A DNA stretch of 64,000 bases from Rhodobacterales bacterium 32-67-9 (GTDB lineage: Bacteria; Pseudomonadota; Alphaproteobacteria; Rhodobacterales; Rhodobacteraceae). The stretch is from positions 1-64,000 of the forward strand of contig NCEA01000022.1 in NCBI GenBank assembly GCA_002280515.1, in the 5' to 3' direction. The position numbers and the translations under genes were made by a program. Shown here one piece after another: positions 8,926-17,934 of this stretch (the stretch's first letter is position 1; each line of letters starts with the position of its first letter). The notes below the pieces were generated by a model. That model did no database searches, had not been told where the DNA came from, and worked only from the letters and a program-made list of their open reading frames with translations.

Positions 8926-10177
8926 GGGGCTTTTCGTTGGGCTCGATCTCGGCACCTCGGGCGCGCGGGCGGTGGTGATCGACGGGGACGACAGGGTGCG
9001 GGCGACCGCGAAATCCGCGATGGCCGATTTCGGGGCCAATCACCGCGACCCCGCGATCTGGTGGCAAGCGGCCGAGGCGGCGCTGAACTGCGCGCTGGCA
9101 GGTGTCGCGCGCGCCGACGTGCGGGCGATTGCCGTCGATGGCACCTCGGGGACGATGCTGCCGGTCGATGCCGATGGCACTCCGCTCGCCGAGGGGCTGA
9201 TGTACAATGATGCCTGCGAAGACGCCGCGATCCTTGCCGCCATCGCCGAACACGCACCGGCCACCAGCGCCGCGCACGGGCCGACGAGTGGGCTGGCGCG
9301 GGCGCTGCTGTTCCAGCGTCTGAAGCCGGCGGCGATCCTGCATCAGGCCGATTGGATCGCCTTCCGACTGTCGGGGCGCTTCGCGAGCGATGCCAACAAC
9401 GCGCTGAAGTCGGGATACGATCCGGTCCGGGCGGAATGGCCGGTCTGGATCGGCGCGACCGGCCTTGACATGTCGCTGCTGCCGGATGTTGCCGAACCGG
9501 GTGTTCCGGTCGGGACGCTGACGCCGGAGGCTGCCGCCCTTACCCGCCTGCCGGCCGACACCCTTGTGGTCGCGGGCACGACCGACGGCTGCGCCTCGTT
9601 CCTCGCGACCGGGGTCGCCGAGGCGGGCGACGGCGTCAGCGCGCTTGGCACCACGCTGACGATCAAGATCCTCTCGGACCTGCCGATCTTCGCGCCGGAT
9701 TACGGCATCTACAGCCACCGCATCCTCGGCAAATGGCTCGCCGGTGGCGCCTCGAATTCCGGCGGAGCGGCATTGCTCAAGCATTTCACCGCCGAGGAGA
9801 TGGCGGCACTGTCGCCCGCCATCGACCCCGAAACCGATACCGGCCTCGATTACTATCCGCTGCCGAAACCGGGCGAGCGGTTCCCCATCGCCGACCCGCT
9901 ATATGCGCCGCGCACCACGCCCCGGCCGGAAAGCCGGGCGGAGTTCCTGAAGGCGCTTTTCGAAGGCGTCGCCGGGGTCGAGGCACTGGCCTATGCGCGG
10001 CTGGCCGAGCTCGGCGCACCGCCCCTCCGTTCGGTCCGGTCGGTCGGCGGCGGCGCCGGGAACCCGGTCTGGACCCGGATCCGGGCGCGCAGGCTCGGCG
10101 TGGCGATGGCCGTGCCGCGATCGACAGAAGCGGCCTTTGGTGCGGCCCTTCTGGCAAAGGCCGGGGCGGACAGATGA
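8915..10177 (+). CDS. FGGY-family carbohydrate kinase (ribulokinase-like)
   Basis: A 420-residue FGGY kinase, shorter than EryA. It resembles the compact D-ribulose kinase group. The N-terminal phosphate motif is GLDLGTSGARAVVIDG (residues 9-24), AVDGTSGTMLPVD marks the sugar-binding region, and the C-terminal VGGGAGNPVW is the adenosine motif. The start at 8915 lies 11 bases inside the previous gene. By position it corresponds to rbtB of the S. meliloti polyol locus, where it is linked to adonitol use. Ribulose phosphorylation is inferred, not shown. Confidence 0.75.
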   Translation: MPAEGLFVGLDLGTSGARAVVIDGDDRVRATAKSAMADFGANHRDPAIWWQAAEAALNCALAGVARADVRAIAVDGTSGTMLPVDADGTPLAEGLMYNDACEDAAILAAIAEHAPATSAAHGPTSGLARALLFQRLKPAAILHQADWIAFRLSGRFASDANNALKSGYDPVRAEWPVWIGATGLDMSLLPDVAEPGVPVGTLTPEAAALTRLPADTLVVAGTTDGCASFLATGVAEAGDGVSALGTTLTIKILSDLPIFAPDYGIYSHRILGKWLAGGASNSGGAALLKHFTAEEMAALSPAIDPETDTGLDYYPLPKPGERFPIADPLYAPRTTPRPESRAEFLKALFEGVAGVEALAYARLAELGAPPLRSVRSVGGGAGNPVWTRIRARRLGVAMAVPRSTEAAFGAALLAKAGADR

Positions 10178-11022
10178 TCGCGACGACCCTCGATCCTCTG
10201 GCAGAGCGTTTCGACGCGTTTCTGGTGGACCAGTTCGGGGTCATCCTGAACGGCACCGGCGCCTATGATTTCGCCCCGGCCGCGCTGGCGCGGCTTGGCG
10301 CCACGGGCAAGCCGGTGGTGCTGCTCTCCAATTCCGGCAAGCGTTCGGCCCCGAACGAGGCGCGCCTCACCCGGCTCGGCTTTGCGCGCGACAGCTACCT
10401 GACCGTGATGTCCTCGGGCGAGGCCGCCCATGCCGCGCTCCGCCGCCGCATCGGGGCCGAGATCGCCCCCGGCGCGCCGGTCTGGGCGCATGGGCGCGAC
10501 GACGACGCGAGCCATGTCGAGGGCCTCGACCTTACCCTTGTCGATCTGCCGGCGAAGGCGAGCCTGATCCTGCTCGCCGGCAGCCGGGGCGAAAGCCTGA
10601 CGCTCGACGACTACGCGGCGATGCTGGCGCCCGCCGCCGCGAAGGCGGTTCCGTGTCTCTGCACCAACCCGGACATGGAGATGCTGACGCCGAAGGGGAT
10701 CCGCTTCGGCTCCGGCGCGATTGCGCGGCTTTACGAGGATCTCGGCGGGCCGGTCGAATGGATCGGCAAACCGCATCCGCTGATCTACCGCGAGGCCGCG
10801 CGGCTCTTGCCCGGCATCCCGCCCGAAACTGTCCTCTGCATCGGCGACAGTCCGGCGCATGACGTGGCCGGCGGCCGCGCGGCGGGTCATGCGACGGCGC
10901 TGGTGCGAACAGGTCTGCACGAGGGTATTGACGACGCAGAGCTTGCCGCGCTTTGCCAGGAGGAAGGCGCCGTGCCGGATTTCGTGATCCCACGCTTCGC
11001 CTTCGCTGCCGAGGAGACGTAA
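10174..11022 (+). CDS. HAD superfamily class IIA phosphatase-like protein
   Basis: A 282-residue protein of the HAD-IIA (NagD-like) group. Motif I reads FLVDQFGVILNG: the nucleophile aspartate is present, but the second aspartate of the usual DxD is phenylalanine, as in the hypothetical-4 branch of this subfamily (typically DVWGV). LLSNSGKR is motif II, and WIGKPHP followed by CIGDSPAHDVAGG gives motifs III and IV. It would act on a sugar phosphate, but the loss of the general-acid aspartate makes activity uncertain. It is tightly coupled between the kinase and eryC (rbtC position). Confidence 0.75.
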   Translation: MIATTLDPLAERFDAFLVDQFGVILNGTGAYDFAPAALARLGATGKPVVLLSNSGKRSAPNEARLTRLGFARDSYLTVMSSGEAAHAALRRRIGAEIAPGAPVWAHGRDDDASHVEGLDLTLVDLPAKASLILLAGSRGESLTLDDYAAMLAPAAAKAVPCLCTNPDMEMLTPKGIRFGSGAIARLYEDLGGPVEWIGKPHPLIYREAARLLPGIPPETVLCIGDSPAHDVAGGRAAGHATALVRTGLHEGIDDAELAALCQEEGAVPDFVIPRFAFAAEET

Positions 11023-11954
11023 TGCCCTTTACCCTGTCGCTGAACACCAACCCGCTCGTCAACCGCTTCGCGGAGCCCGATGACCTGATCGGCACCGTGG
11101 CGCGCGACCTGCGCATTCGCGACCTGCAACTGACGCACGAGTTCATCAATCCGGGCTGGCCGGCCCATGTCATCCGCCGGCTGACAAGGCAGATGCGGGC
11201 GGCTTGCGCGCGGACAGGGGTCCGCATCACCTCCGGCATGACCGGCCCCTACGGCCGGCTCAACCATTTTGGCCATCCCGACGCCGAGGTGCGGCGCTAC
11301 TACATCGACTGGTTCAAGACCTTCGCCGAGATCACGGCCGACCTTGGCGGGCAGTCCGTCGGCACCCAGTTCGCGATCTTCACCTACCGGGATTACGACG
11401 ATCCGGCGCGGCGGGAGGAGCTGATCCGCATCGCCATCGACGGCTGGGCCGAGGTGGCGGAGCACGCGAAGGCGGCGGGCCTCGCCTATGTCTTCTGGGA
11501 GCCGATGAGCATCGGGCGCGAGTTCGGCGAGACGATCGAGGCCTGCCTTGCGCTGCAGGACCGGCTGACGGCGGCGAAGATGGCGATCCCGATGTGGATG
11601 ATGGCCGACATCGACCACGGCGACGTGACCTCGGCCAATTCCGACGACTACGATCCCTATGCCTGGGCGCGCGCCGTGCCGAAACTGTCGCCGATCATCC
11701 ACATCAAGCAATCCTTGATGGACAAGGGCGGCCACCGCCCCTTTACCGCCGCGTTCAACGCGCGGGGCCGCATCCAGCCCGAGCCGCTCCTCGCCGCGTT
11801 CCGCGCCGGCGGCGGCGCGGACAACGAAATCTGCCTGGAACTGAGCTTCAAGGAGCGGGAGCCGGATGACCGCGAGGTGATCCCGCAGATCGCCGAAAGC
11901 GTTGCTTTCTGGGCGCCGCATGTCGATACCGGGGTTCAGGACCTGCATATCTGA
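11022..11954 (+). CDS. eryC: tetrulose-phosphate isomerase/racemase EryC (TIM barrel)
   Basis: A 310-residue protein of the xylose-isomerase-like TIM barrel (sugar phosphate isomerase/epimerase) fold. The N-terminus LNTNPLVNRFAEPDDLI and length agree with EryC of Brucella and rhizobia as I remember them. In the current pathway EryC interconverts the tetrulose phosphates made by EryB, feeding EryH and EryI. Metal-ligand acidic residues are likely in FWEPMSIGREF, ADIDHGD and CLELSF. The Mycobacterium enzyme LerI, an L-erythrulose-1-phosphate isomerase, is the alternative comparison, and dhaK/dhaL directly downstream fit that too. Confidence 0.78.
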   Translation: MPFTLSLNTNPLVNRFAEPDDLIGTVARDLRIRDLQLTHEFINPGWPAHVIRRLTRQMRAACARTGVRITSGMTGPYGRLNHFGHPDAEVRRYYIDWFKTFAEITADLGGQSVGTQFAIFTYRDYDDPARREELIRIAIDGWAEVAEHAKAAGLAYVFWEPMSIGREFGETIEACLALQDRLTAAKMAIPMWMMADIDHGDVTSANSDDYDPYAWARAVPKLSPIIHIKQSLMDKGGHRPFTAAFNARGRIQPEPLLAAFRAGGGADNEICLELSFKEREPDDREVIPQIAESVAFWAPHVDTGVQDLHI

Positions 11955-11969
11955 CCGGAGGACGCCGCC

Positions 11970-12983
11970 ATGACCCTCACCCAGAAGCTGATCAACGACG
12001 GCAACGATGCCGTCGATGAAATGCTGGCGGGGGTGATCGCGGCCCATCCGGATCACCTCTGGCGCCCGGACCACGCGCCGCGCGCGGTGATCGCCCGGCA
12101 CGGCCCGCGCAAGGGCAAGGTCGCGCTGGTGATCGGTGGCGGGTCGGGGCATGAGCCGACCTTCCTCGGCTTCGTCGGCAAGGGCCTCGCCGATGCGGCG
12201 GCAATCGGCAACGTTTTCGCCTCGCCGCCGCCGCAGCCGGTGATGGATGCGGCGATGGCCGCCGACGGCGGGGCAGGGGTGCTCTTCATGTACGGCAACT
12301 ATGCCGGCGACGTGATGAACTTCGACATGGCCGCCGAGATGCTGGAGATGGAGGGGATCGAGGCGCGGACCGTGCTGACCACCGACGACATCGCCTCGGC
12401 CCCGCGCGAGGCGCGCGACACGCGGCGCGGCGTGGCGGGCAATGTCTTCATCTTCAAGGCGGCGGGGGCGGCCGCTGACCTCGGTTTCACCCTCGACGAG
12501 GTCGAGCGGGTGGCGCGGCACGCGAATGCGCGTACCTACACGATGGGCGTGGCGCTCTCGGCCTGTTCGCTGCCGCAGACCCGGCGGCCGAATTTCGATC
12601 TGCCGGCAGGCGAGATGGAAATCGGCATGGGCATCCACGGCGAACCCGGTATCCGGCGCGAGGCGCTGCGCCCCGCCGACGCGGTGACGGACGAGATCAT
12701 GGATGCGATCCTTGCCGAAATGGCGGCCAAGCCGGGCGATAGGGTCGCGGTGCTGGTCAACTCGCTCGGCGCGACGCCGCTGATGGAGCTTTACATCATT
12801 TACGCCCGCGTCGCCGTCCGGCTGGCGACGGCGGGGCTGACGGTTCACCATGCGCTGGTCGGCCCCTATTGCACCTCGCTCGACATGGCCGGCGCCTCGA
12901 TCACGGTGATGCATCTCGACGACGAGTTGCAGCGGATGATCGACCATCCCTGCGATTGCGCGATGTTCCGGCACGGAGGCTGA
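11970..12983 (+). CDS. dhaK: DhaK-type ketose kinase subunit
   Basis: A 337-residue DhaK-family subunit that binds its ketose as a hemiaminal on a histidine. IGGGSGHEPTFLGFVGKG (residues 55-72) is the family signature, and the substrate-binding histidine is His223 in GMGIHGEPG. A ribosome-binding GGAGG lies about 8 bases before the ATG. DhaL follows after 1 base, and no PTS-type DhaM is present, so the pair is probably ATP-dependent. In this locus erythrulose is a likelier substrate than dihydroxyacetone, by analogy with the mycobacterial L-/D-erythrulose kinases LerK and DerK; that is inference. Confidence 0.85.
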   Translation: MTLTQKLINDGNDAVDEMLAGVIAAHPDHLWRPDHAPRAVIARHGPRKGKVALVIGGGSGHEPTFLGFVGKGLADAAAIGNVFASPPPQPVMDAAMAADGGAGVLFMYGNYAGDVMNFDMAAEMLEMEGIEARTVLTTDDIASAPREARDTRRGVAGNVFIFKAAGAAADLGFTLDEVERVARHANARTYTMGVALSACSLPQTRRPNFDLPAGEMEIGMGIHGEPGIRREALRPADAVTDEIMDAILAEMAAKPGDRVAVLVNSLGATPLMELYIIYARVAVRLATAGLTVHHALVGPYCTSLDMAGASITVMHLDDELQRMIDHPCDCAMFRHGG

Positions 12984-12984
12984 G

Positions 12985-13611
12985 ATGGCGGAGCTGACGA
13001 GCGCCGGGCTGGTCGCCACCTTCGCCGTCCTCGCCGACCGGATGCGGGCGGAACGCGACGCTCTCTGCCGGCTCGACGGTGTGATCGGCGACGCCGACCA
13101 CGGCATCGCGATGGAGCAGGGGATGGCGGCGGCGGCGGGCGCCACGGCGGCGCTGACGCCGGACGCCACGCTTCAGGACGTGTTCAACGCGGCGGCGAAA
13201 GCCTTCCTCAACGCCGTCGGCGCCTCCTCCGGCCCGCTCTATGCCACCGCCTTCCTTCGGGCGGGGAAGGTGGCGGGGCCGCGCGCGGCGATCCCGGTCG
13301 CGGAAACCCCGGCGCTGATCGCAGCGATGGCCGAGGGGATCGCGGCGCGCGGCAAGGCTGAACCCGGGCAGAAGACAATGATCGACGCCTGGGCGCCCGC
13401 CGCCGGGGCCGCCTTGCGCGGCGCGGACCTGCGCGCCATCGCCGCCGCCGCCGAGGCTGGCGCCGCGGCGACGGCCGATATGGTCGCGACGCTCGGTCGG
13501 GCCGCGCGGCTTGGCGAGCGGAGCCGGGGCCACAAAGACCCCGGCGCGGTCTCGGCTGCAATGATCGTCGCGGTGCTCGCGGGGGAATGGTCGCCGGCAG
13601 GGGCGGCCTGA
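12985..13611 (+). CDS. dhaL: DhaL-type ATP-binding kinase subunit
   Basis: A 208-residue DhaL-family subunit, which holds the nucleotide and metal and transfers phosphate to the ketose on DhaK. The metal-binding motif is IGDADHGIAM (residues 33-42; the family pattern is GDxDHG), and ASSGPLYATAF and KTMIDAW are further conserved segments. It follows dhaK by 1 base and is the last gene of the plus-strand polyol operon. The next gene is convergent. Confidence 0.85.
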   Translation: MAELTSAGLVATFAVLADRMRAERDALCRLDGVIGDADHGIAMEQGMAAAAGATAALTPDATLQDVFNAAAKAFLNAVGASSGPLYATAFLRAGKVAGPRAAIPVAETPALIAAMAEGIAARGKAEPGQKTMIDAWAPAAGAALRGADLRAIAAAAEAGAAATADMVATLGRAARLGERSRGHKDPGAVSAAMIVAVLAGEWSPAGAA

Positions 13612-13626
13612 GGCCCCCGGTTGCGA

Positions 13627-13644
13627 GTCAGAGAATGCTCTGAC
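13627..13644. terminator. short inverted repeat between convergent dhaL and transaldolase
   Basis: A perfect 7-bp stem (GTCAGAG / CTCTGAC) with the 4-base loop AATG lies between the convergent genes and overlaps the last codons of the transaldolase gene. No T-run follows on either strand. It could act as a weak bidirectional terminator, but the stem is short. Confidence 0.35.
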
Positions 13645-14281
13645 CCGTCGCCGCCCAGTCCTTCGCGAACTGCGCCAGACCCTTGTCGGTCAGGACATGC
13701 GCGGCAAGCCCCTTGATTACCGCTGCCGGCACCGTCGCCACGTCGGCCCCGGCAAGGGCCGCGTCCTTCACATGGTTGGCGCTGCGCACCGAGGCGGCAA
13801 GGATCTCGGTCTCGAACCCGTAATTGTCGAAGATCACCCGGATTTCGCGGATCAGCTCCATCCCGTCGATGTTGATGTCGTCGAGCCGCCCGACGAAAGG
13901 CGACACATAGGTCGCCCCGGCCTTCGCGGCCAAGAGCGCCTGATTGGCGGAAAAGCAGAGCGTCACGTTGGTCTTGATGCCCTTCGCGGCGAAGTGGCGG
14001 CAGGCCTTCAGCCCGTCGAGCGTCAGCGGCAGCTTGATCACGACGTTCGCGGCGATCTTCGCCAGATGCGCGCCTTCGGCCACCATCCCGGCAAAGTCCG
14101 TCGCCGCCACTTCGGCCGAGACCGGCCCCTCGATCAGCGCGCAGATCTCGGCGACGACTTCCTTGAAGTCGCGCCCCGACTTGGCAATCAGGCTCGGATT
14201 GGTCGTCACCCCGTCGAGCAGCCCGTAGCTGTTCAGCTCCTCGATCTCGGCCACGACGGCGGTGTCTGCGAAGAATTTCAT
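13628..14281 (-). CDS. transaldolase / fructose-6-phosphate aldolase-like (small transaldolase)
   Basis: A 217-residue small transaldolase of the TalC/FSA subfamily. [11 protein letters not shown] (residues 26-36) and VVIKLPLT, which contains the Schiff-base lysine near residue 85, are visible. Family members either transfer a dihydroxyacetone unit between sedoheptulose 7-phosphate and erythrose 4-phosphate, or cleave fructose 6-phosphate. Erythrose 4-phosphate is the end product of the ery pathway, so this gene would link it to the pentose phosphate pathway. It is read in the same direction as the adjacent transketolase gene, 10 bases downstream of it. Confidence 0.85.
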   Translation of the reverse strand: MKFFADTAVVAEIEELNSYGLLDGVTTNPSLIAKSGRDFKEVVAEICALIEGPVSAEVAATDFAGMVAEGAHLAKIAANVVIKLPLTLDGLKACRHFAAKGIKTNVTLCFSANQALLAAKAGATYVSPFVGRLDDINIDGMELIREIRVIFDNYGFETEILAASVRSANHVKDAALAGADVATVPAAVIKGLAAHVLTDKGLAQFAKDWAATGQSIL

Positions 14282-14291
14282 GCCTGTCTCC

Positions 14292-16230
14292 TTACTTGCC
14301 CGTCAGCGTGCGGGCGCGGGCGATGATGGCGTCCTTTGTGATGCCGAATTTCTGGTAAAGCACCTCGGCCGGGGCCGAGGCGCCGAAGCCGGTCATGCCG
14401 ATCACGTCGTCCTCGCTGGCGACGTAACGGGTCCAGCCGAATTTTCCGGCCGCCTCGACCGCGAGGCGCGGCGCGGTTCCAAGCGTGCGGCGGCGGTACT
14501 CTGCGGGCTGTTCCTCGAAAAGCTCCCAACTCGGCATCGAGACGACGGCGACGCCGAGCCCCTCGGCGGCCAGCGCCTCGGCCGCCTCGACTGCGAGCGA
14601 CACTTCCGTGCCGGTGGCCAGCAGGGTGATGTCGCGCGCGGCACCGAAGGAGCGGATCACATAGGCGCCGTGGGCGGACATGTTCGGTGCATCGACAGCC
14701 GGCCGGCCACCCCGCAACTGCGGCACCGCCTGTCGCGACAGCGCCAGAACCGAGGGGCGCTTGCGGTTCCTGATCGCGATCTCCCAGCATTCCAGCGTCT
14801 CGACCGCGTCGGCGGGGCGGAACACCAGAAGGTTCGGGATGGCGCGCAGGCTCGCCAGATGTTCGACCGGCTGGTGGGTCGGGCCATCCTCGCCCAGGCC
14901 GATACTGTCATGCGTCATCACATGGATCGTGCCGACCCCCATCAATGCCGCCAGCCGGATCGCGTTGCGCGCATAGTCAGAGAAGACGAGGAAGGTGCCG
15001 CCGTAGGGGATGATCCCGCCATGGAGCGCCATGCCGTTCATCGCCGCCGCCATGCCGAATTCGCGCACCCCGTAGCCGATGTAGCGGCCGGGGTGGTCGG
15101 GGGTGAAGGCCGGCTCCACCGCCGGCACCCGCGTCAGATTCGACCCCGTGAGGTCGGCCGAGCCGCCGATGAGTTCCGGCAACGCCGCTGTGAGCGTTTC
15201 AAGCGCGATCTGGCTGGCGCGGCGGGTCGCGACGGTCTGGGGACTGGCGAAAAGCGCGTCGCGGGCGGACTTGAACGCGGGCTTCAGCCCGGCGGGCTCG
15301 CCGCCGGCAAGCCGGGCGGTCAGGTCGGCGCCCTTCGGGTCGGCCGCGAGGCGGTCTTCCCATGAAGCGCGGGCTGCCGCGCCGCGACTGCCGATGGCGC
15401 GCCAGCGGGCGAGAAGCTCTGCCGGGATCTCGAACGGCGGATGGGCCCAGCCGAGCGCCTCTTTCGCCGCCGCCGCCTCCGCCGCCCCGAGGGGGGCGCC
15501 ATGCGCGGCCGCGCTGCCGGCCTTCTTCGGCGCGCCGTAGCCGATCACCGTCTTCAGCGCGATCAGGCTCGGCCGGTCGGTGACCGAGGCCGCCTCGGCC
15601 AGCGCGGCGTCGATGGCGGCGAGGTCGTGGCCGTCCGCCTTGACCACATGCCAGCCGCAGGCGCGGAACCGGGCCGGGACGTCCTCGGAGAAGGAGACCG
15701 AGGTGGCGCCGTCGATGGTGATGGAATTGTCGTCGTAAAGCACCTTGAGCTTGCCGAGCTTCAGGTGCCCGGCAAGGCTGATCGCCTCTTGCCCGATGCC
15801 TTCCTGAAGGCAGCCGTCGCCGACGAAGACCCAGGTCCGGTGATCGACGAGACCGGCGCCGAACTCGGCCCCGAGAATCCGTTCGGCCATCGCCATGCCG
15901 ACCGCGTTCGCCAGCCCCTGACCCAGCGGCCCGGTCGTGGTCTCGATCCCCTTGGCATGGCCGAATTCGGGATGCCCGGCGGTGCGCGATCCCCATTGCC
16001 GGAAGGTGCGCAATTCGTCCATCGTCATGTCGGGCGACCCGGTCAGATGCAAAAGCGCGTAGAGCAGCATCGAATTTCAGGTGGCGGGCAAAGAGGATTG
16101 TGGCGGCATCAGCCATGCCCATCGGCGCGCCGGGATGGCCGGACTTCGCGGCCTCGACGGCGTCAATGGCAAGCGCGCGGATGCAGTTGGCGAGTGCGGT
16201 GTCGGGCATGGCGGGCGTTCGGTCGGGCAT
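14292..16230 (-). pseudogene. tkt: transketolase, interrupted by a small frameshifting deletion
   Basis: Thiamine-diphosphate transketolase in two frames. The first frame (from ATG 16230, preceded by AGGAGG) encodes the normal N-terminus through [12 protein letters not shown] to RHLKFD. The second frame resumes at [11 protein letters not shown] and runs to a normal C-terminus (592 residues from an ATG at 16070). About 20 residues that normally lie between them, including the DRDRFVLSxGHGS segment with its thiamine-site histidine, are missing. The joint at 16069-16074 reads TTCGAT on the coding strand, which suggests a deletion between short direct repeats. A sequencing or assembly error is the main alternative. 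All other motifs ([18 protein letters not shown]) look intact. Confidence 0.8.
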
Positions 16231-16263
16231 CGTGTCCTCCTCGGTGCCGGGATTGCCTATGCC

Positions 16264-16301
16264 AAAATCGGAAAAATCACAAGATTGAAACTCAAAATCA
16301 C
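16264..16301. promoter_or_regulatory. repeated AAAATC boxes, candidate DeoR-family operator
   Basis: Three AAAATC boxes (16264-16269, 16273-16278, 16294-16299) lie in an AT-rich stretch between the divergent transketolase and eryR genes. The last two are AAAATCAC and are spaced 21 bp apart, about two helical turns. Direct repeats upstream of the regulator's own gene are typical of DeoR-family operators. Binding is inferred. Confidence 0.4.
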
Positions 16302-16311
16302 ATCATAAATG

Positions 16312-16339
16312 TTGCTTTTGCGGTTGGACCTGTTATGTT
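16312..16339 (+). promoter_or_regulatory. candidate promoter of the eryR-eryH-eryI operon
   Basis: TTGCTT (16312-16317) and TATGTT (16334-16339) are separated by 16 bp and lie 24 bases before the eryR start, downstream of the AAAATC boxes. They resemble -35 and -10 elements of a housekeeping promoter. The spacer is one base shorter than optimal. Confidence 0.4.
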
Positions 16340-16362
16340 TTGCCCATCTCCAGAGGCTGGAC

Positions 16363-17133
16363 ATGAAGCTCGAAAACCGCCGCCAGCAAATCATCGACCT
16401 GCTGATCGAGCAGGGGACCGTCGGGCTCGACGATCTCGCGGCGCGCTTCGGCGTGTCGAAGATGACGATCCACCGCGACCTTGACGACCTTGAAGGCGCG
16501 GGGATGCTGCGCAAGGTGCGCGGCGGGGCCTCGATCGAGACCAGCCTGCAATTCGAAAGCGATTTCCGCTACCGCGCCCGCCGCGACACCGAGGCCAAGC
16601 GCCGGCTCGCCCGCGCCGCGCTGGAGATGGTGGAGCCGGGGATGACCGTACTGGTCAATGACGGCACCACCGCCAGCGTTCTGGCCGAGATGCTGCCCGA
16701 AAAGCGCCCGCTGACGGTGATCACCAACAACCTTGCCGCGATCGAGGCGCTGACCGACGCGCCCGGCATCACGCTCCTGGCGCTCGGCGGCACCTACAGC
16801 CGCAAGTTCAACGGCTTCTTCGGCATTGTTACCGAAGAGGCCCTAGGCCGGCTGCGGGCCGACATCGCCTTCCTCTCCACGCCGGCGATTTCCGGGACCG
16901 TGTGCTACCATATGGATCAGGAGGTCGTGCGGTCGAAGCGTGGGATGATCGACGGCGCCGCGCGGGCGGTGCTGCTGGCCGAGCGGCGGAAATTCGGGCG
17001 CACGGCCCTGCACCGGCTGAGCGATCTCGGCCGGTTCGATACTGTCATCACCGACGCGCCGCTTGCGCCCGATCAGGCGGCACCGCTGATCGACGCGAAG
17101 GTGCGCATCGTCGTCGCGGGGAACGGGGAATGA
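16363..17133 (+). CDS. eryR: DeoR-family transcriptional repressor EryR
   Basis: A 256-residue DeoR-family regulator. The N-terminal helix-turn-helix (residues 1-55) includes LDDLAARFGVSKMTIHRDLD, and a C-terminal sugar-phosphate-sensing domain with VNDGTTASVLAEML follows. The start at 16363 is preceded by AGAGG 6 bases upstream; an in-frame ATG at 16309 lacks this and lies within the candidate promoter. The order eryR-tpiB-rpiB is the one known from Brucella and rhizobia, where a DeoR protein represses this operon. The ligand is probably a tetrose phosphate. It overlaps the next gene by 4 bases. Confidence 0.82.
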   Translation: MKLENRRQQIIDLLIEQGTVGLDDLAARFGVSKMTIHRDLDDLEGAGMLRKVRGGASIETSLQFESDFRYRARRDTEAKRRLARAALEMVEPGMTVLVNDGTTASVLAEMLPEKRPLTVITNNLAAIEALTDAPGITLLALGGTYSRKFNGFFGIVTEEALGRLRADIAFLSTPAISGTVCYHMDQEVVRSKRGMIDGAARAVLLAERRKFGRTALHRLSDLGRFDTVITDAPLAPDQAAPLIDAKVRIVVAGNGE

Positions 17134-17900
17134 GCATGGAACCGCAGGTCTGGGTCGGCACGAGCTGGAAGATGAACAAGACGCTGGCCGAGGCAATGGC
17201 CTTCGCCGACGGTCTGGCCGGTGCCGAGACGGGGCGCGACCCTCGCATCCAGCGTTTCGTGATCCCGCCGTTTACCGCCGTGCGCGAGGTCAAGGCGCGG
17301 CTGGCGGAAAGCTCGGTCAAGGTCGGCGCGCAGAACATGCACTGGGCCGACAAGGGCGCCTGGACCGGCGAGATTTCGGCGCCGATGCTGGTGGATTGCG
17401 GGCTCGACATGGTCGAGCTTGGCCATTCCGAGCGGCGCGCGCATTTCGGCGAGACCGACGAGACGGTCGGCATGAAGGTCGAGGCCGCAGTGCGCCACGG
17501 ACTGATCCCGCTGATCTGCATCGGCGAAACGCTGGCCGACCGCGAAAGCGGCCGCGCCGACGCGGTGCTGGCGCGCGAAGTGGAAGGCGCCCTCGGCCGG
17601 CTGGGCGGTGCCCAGAAGGCCGCGCCGGTCCTCTTGGCCTACGAGCCGGTCTGGGCCATCGGAGAACACGGGAGTCCCGCGAGCGCCGACTATGCCGACG
17701 CGCGGCAGGCGAATATCATCGCGGTGGCGGAAGGGATTCTCGGCCGCCGCATCCCCTGTCTCTACGGCGGCTCGGTCAATCCCGGCAACGCGGCCGACCT
17801 GATCGCCTGTCCGCATGTCGACGGGCTTTTCATCGGTCGCTCCGCCTGGGATGTCGCCGGTTATCTCGATATCCTCGCGCGCGTCTCGGCGGCGCTTTGA
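17130..17900 (+). CDS. eryH: L-erythrulose-1-phosphate isomerase EryH (TpiB, TIM type)
   Basis: A 256-residue triosephosphate-isomerase-family protein. Lys14 lies in TSWKMNKTL, the catalytic histidine in ELGHSERR and the catalytic glutamate in [18 protein letters not shown] is the phosphate loop. In the erythritol pathway EryH converts L-erythrulose 1-phosphate to D-erythrulose 4-phosphate. The TSWKMNK form of the lysine motif and the eryR/rpiB context favour EryH over a housekeeping TpiA. The start at 17130 overlaps the eryR stop; a second ATG two codons later is possible. Confidence 0.85.
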   Translation: MSMEPQVWVGTSWKMNKTLAEAMAFADGLAGAETGRDPRIQRFVIPPFTAVREVKARLAESSVKVGAQNMHWADKGAWTGEISAPMLVDCGLDMVELGHSERRAHFGETDETVGMKVEAAVRHGLIPLICIGETLADRESGRADAVLAREVEGALGRLGGAQKAAPVLLAYEPVWAIGEHGSPASADYADARQANIIAVAEGILGRRIPCLYGGSVNPGNAADLIACPHVDGLFIGRSAWDVAGYLDILARVSAAL

Positions 17901-17934
17901 CAGCAATATCCTCGGGCAAGGGAAAGGACATGAC

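Noticed and set aside
10887-13169. 760-codon minus-strand open frame opposite eryC and dhaK
   Set aside because: Antisense shadow of conserved genes; no family features.
14292-16070. Transketolase as an intact 592-residue protein
   Set aside because: It would lack the N-terminal [12 protein letters not shown] region that is present in the adjoining frame, so a broken gene fits better.
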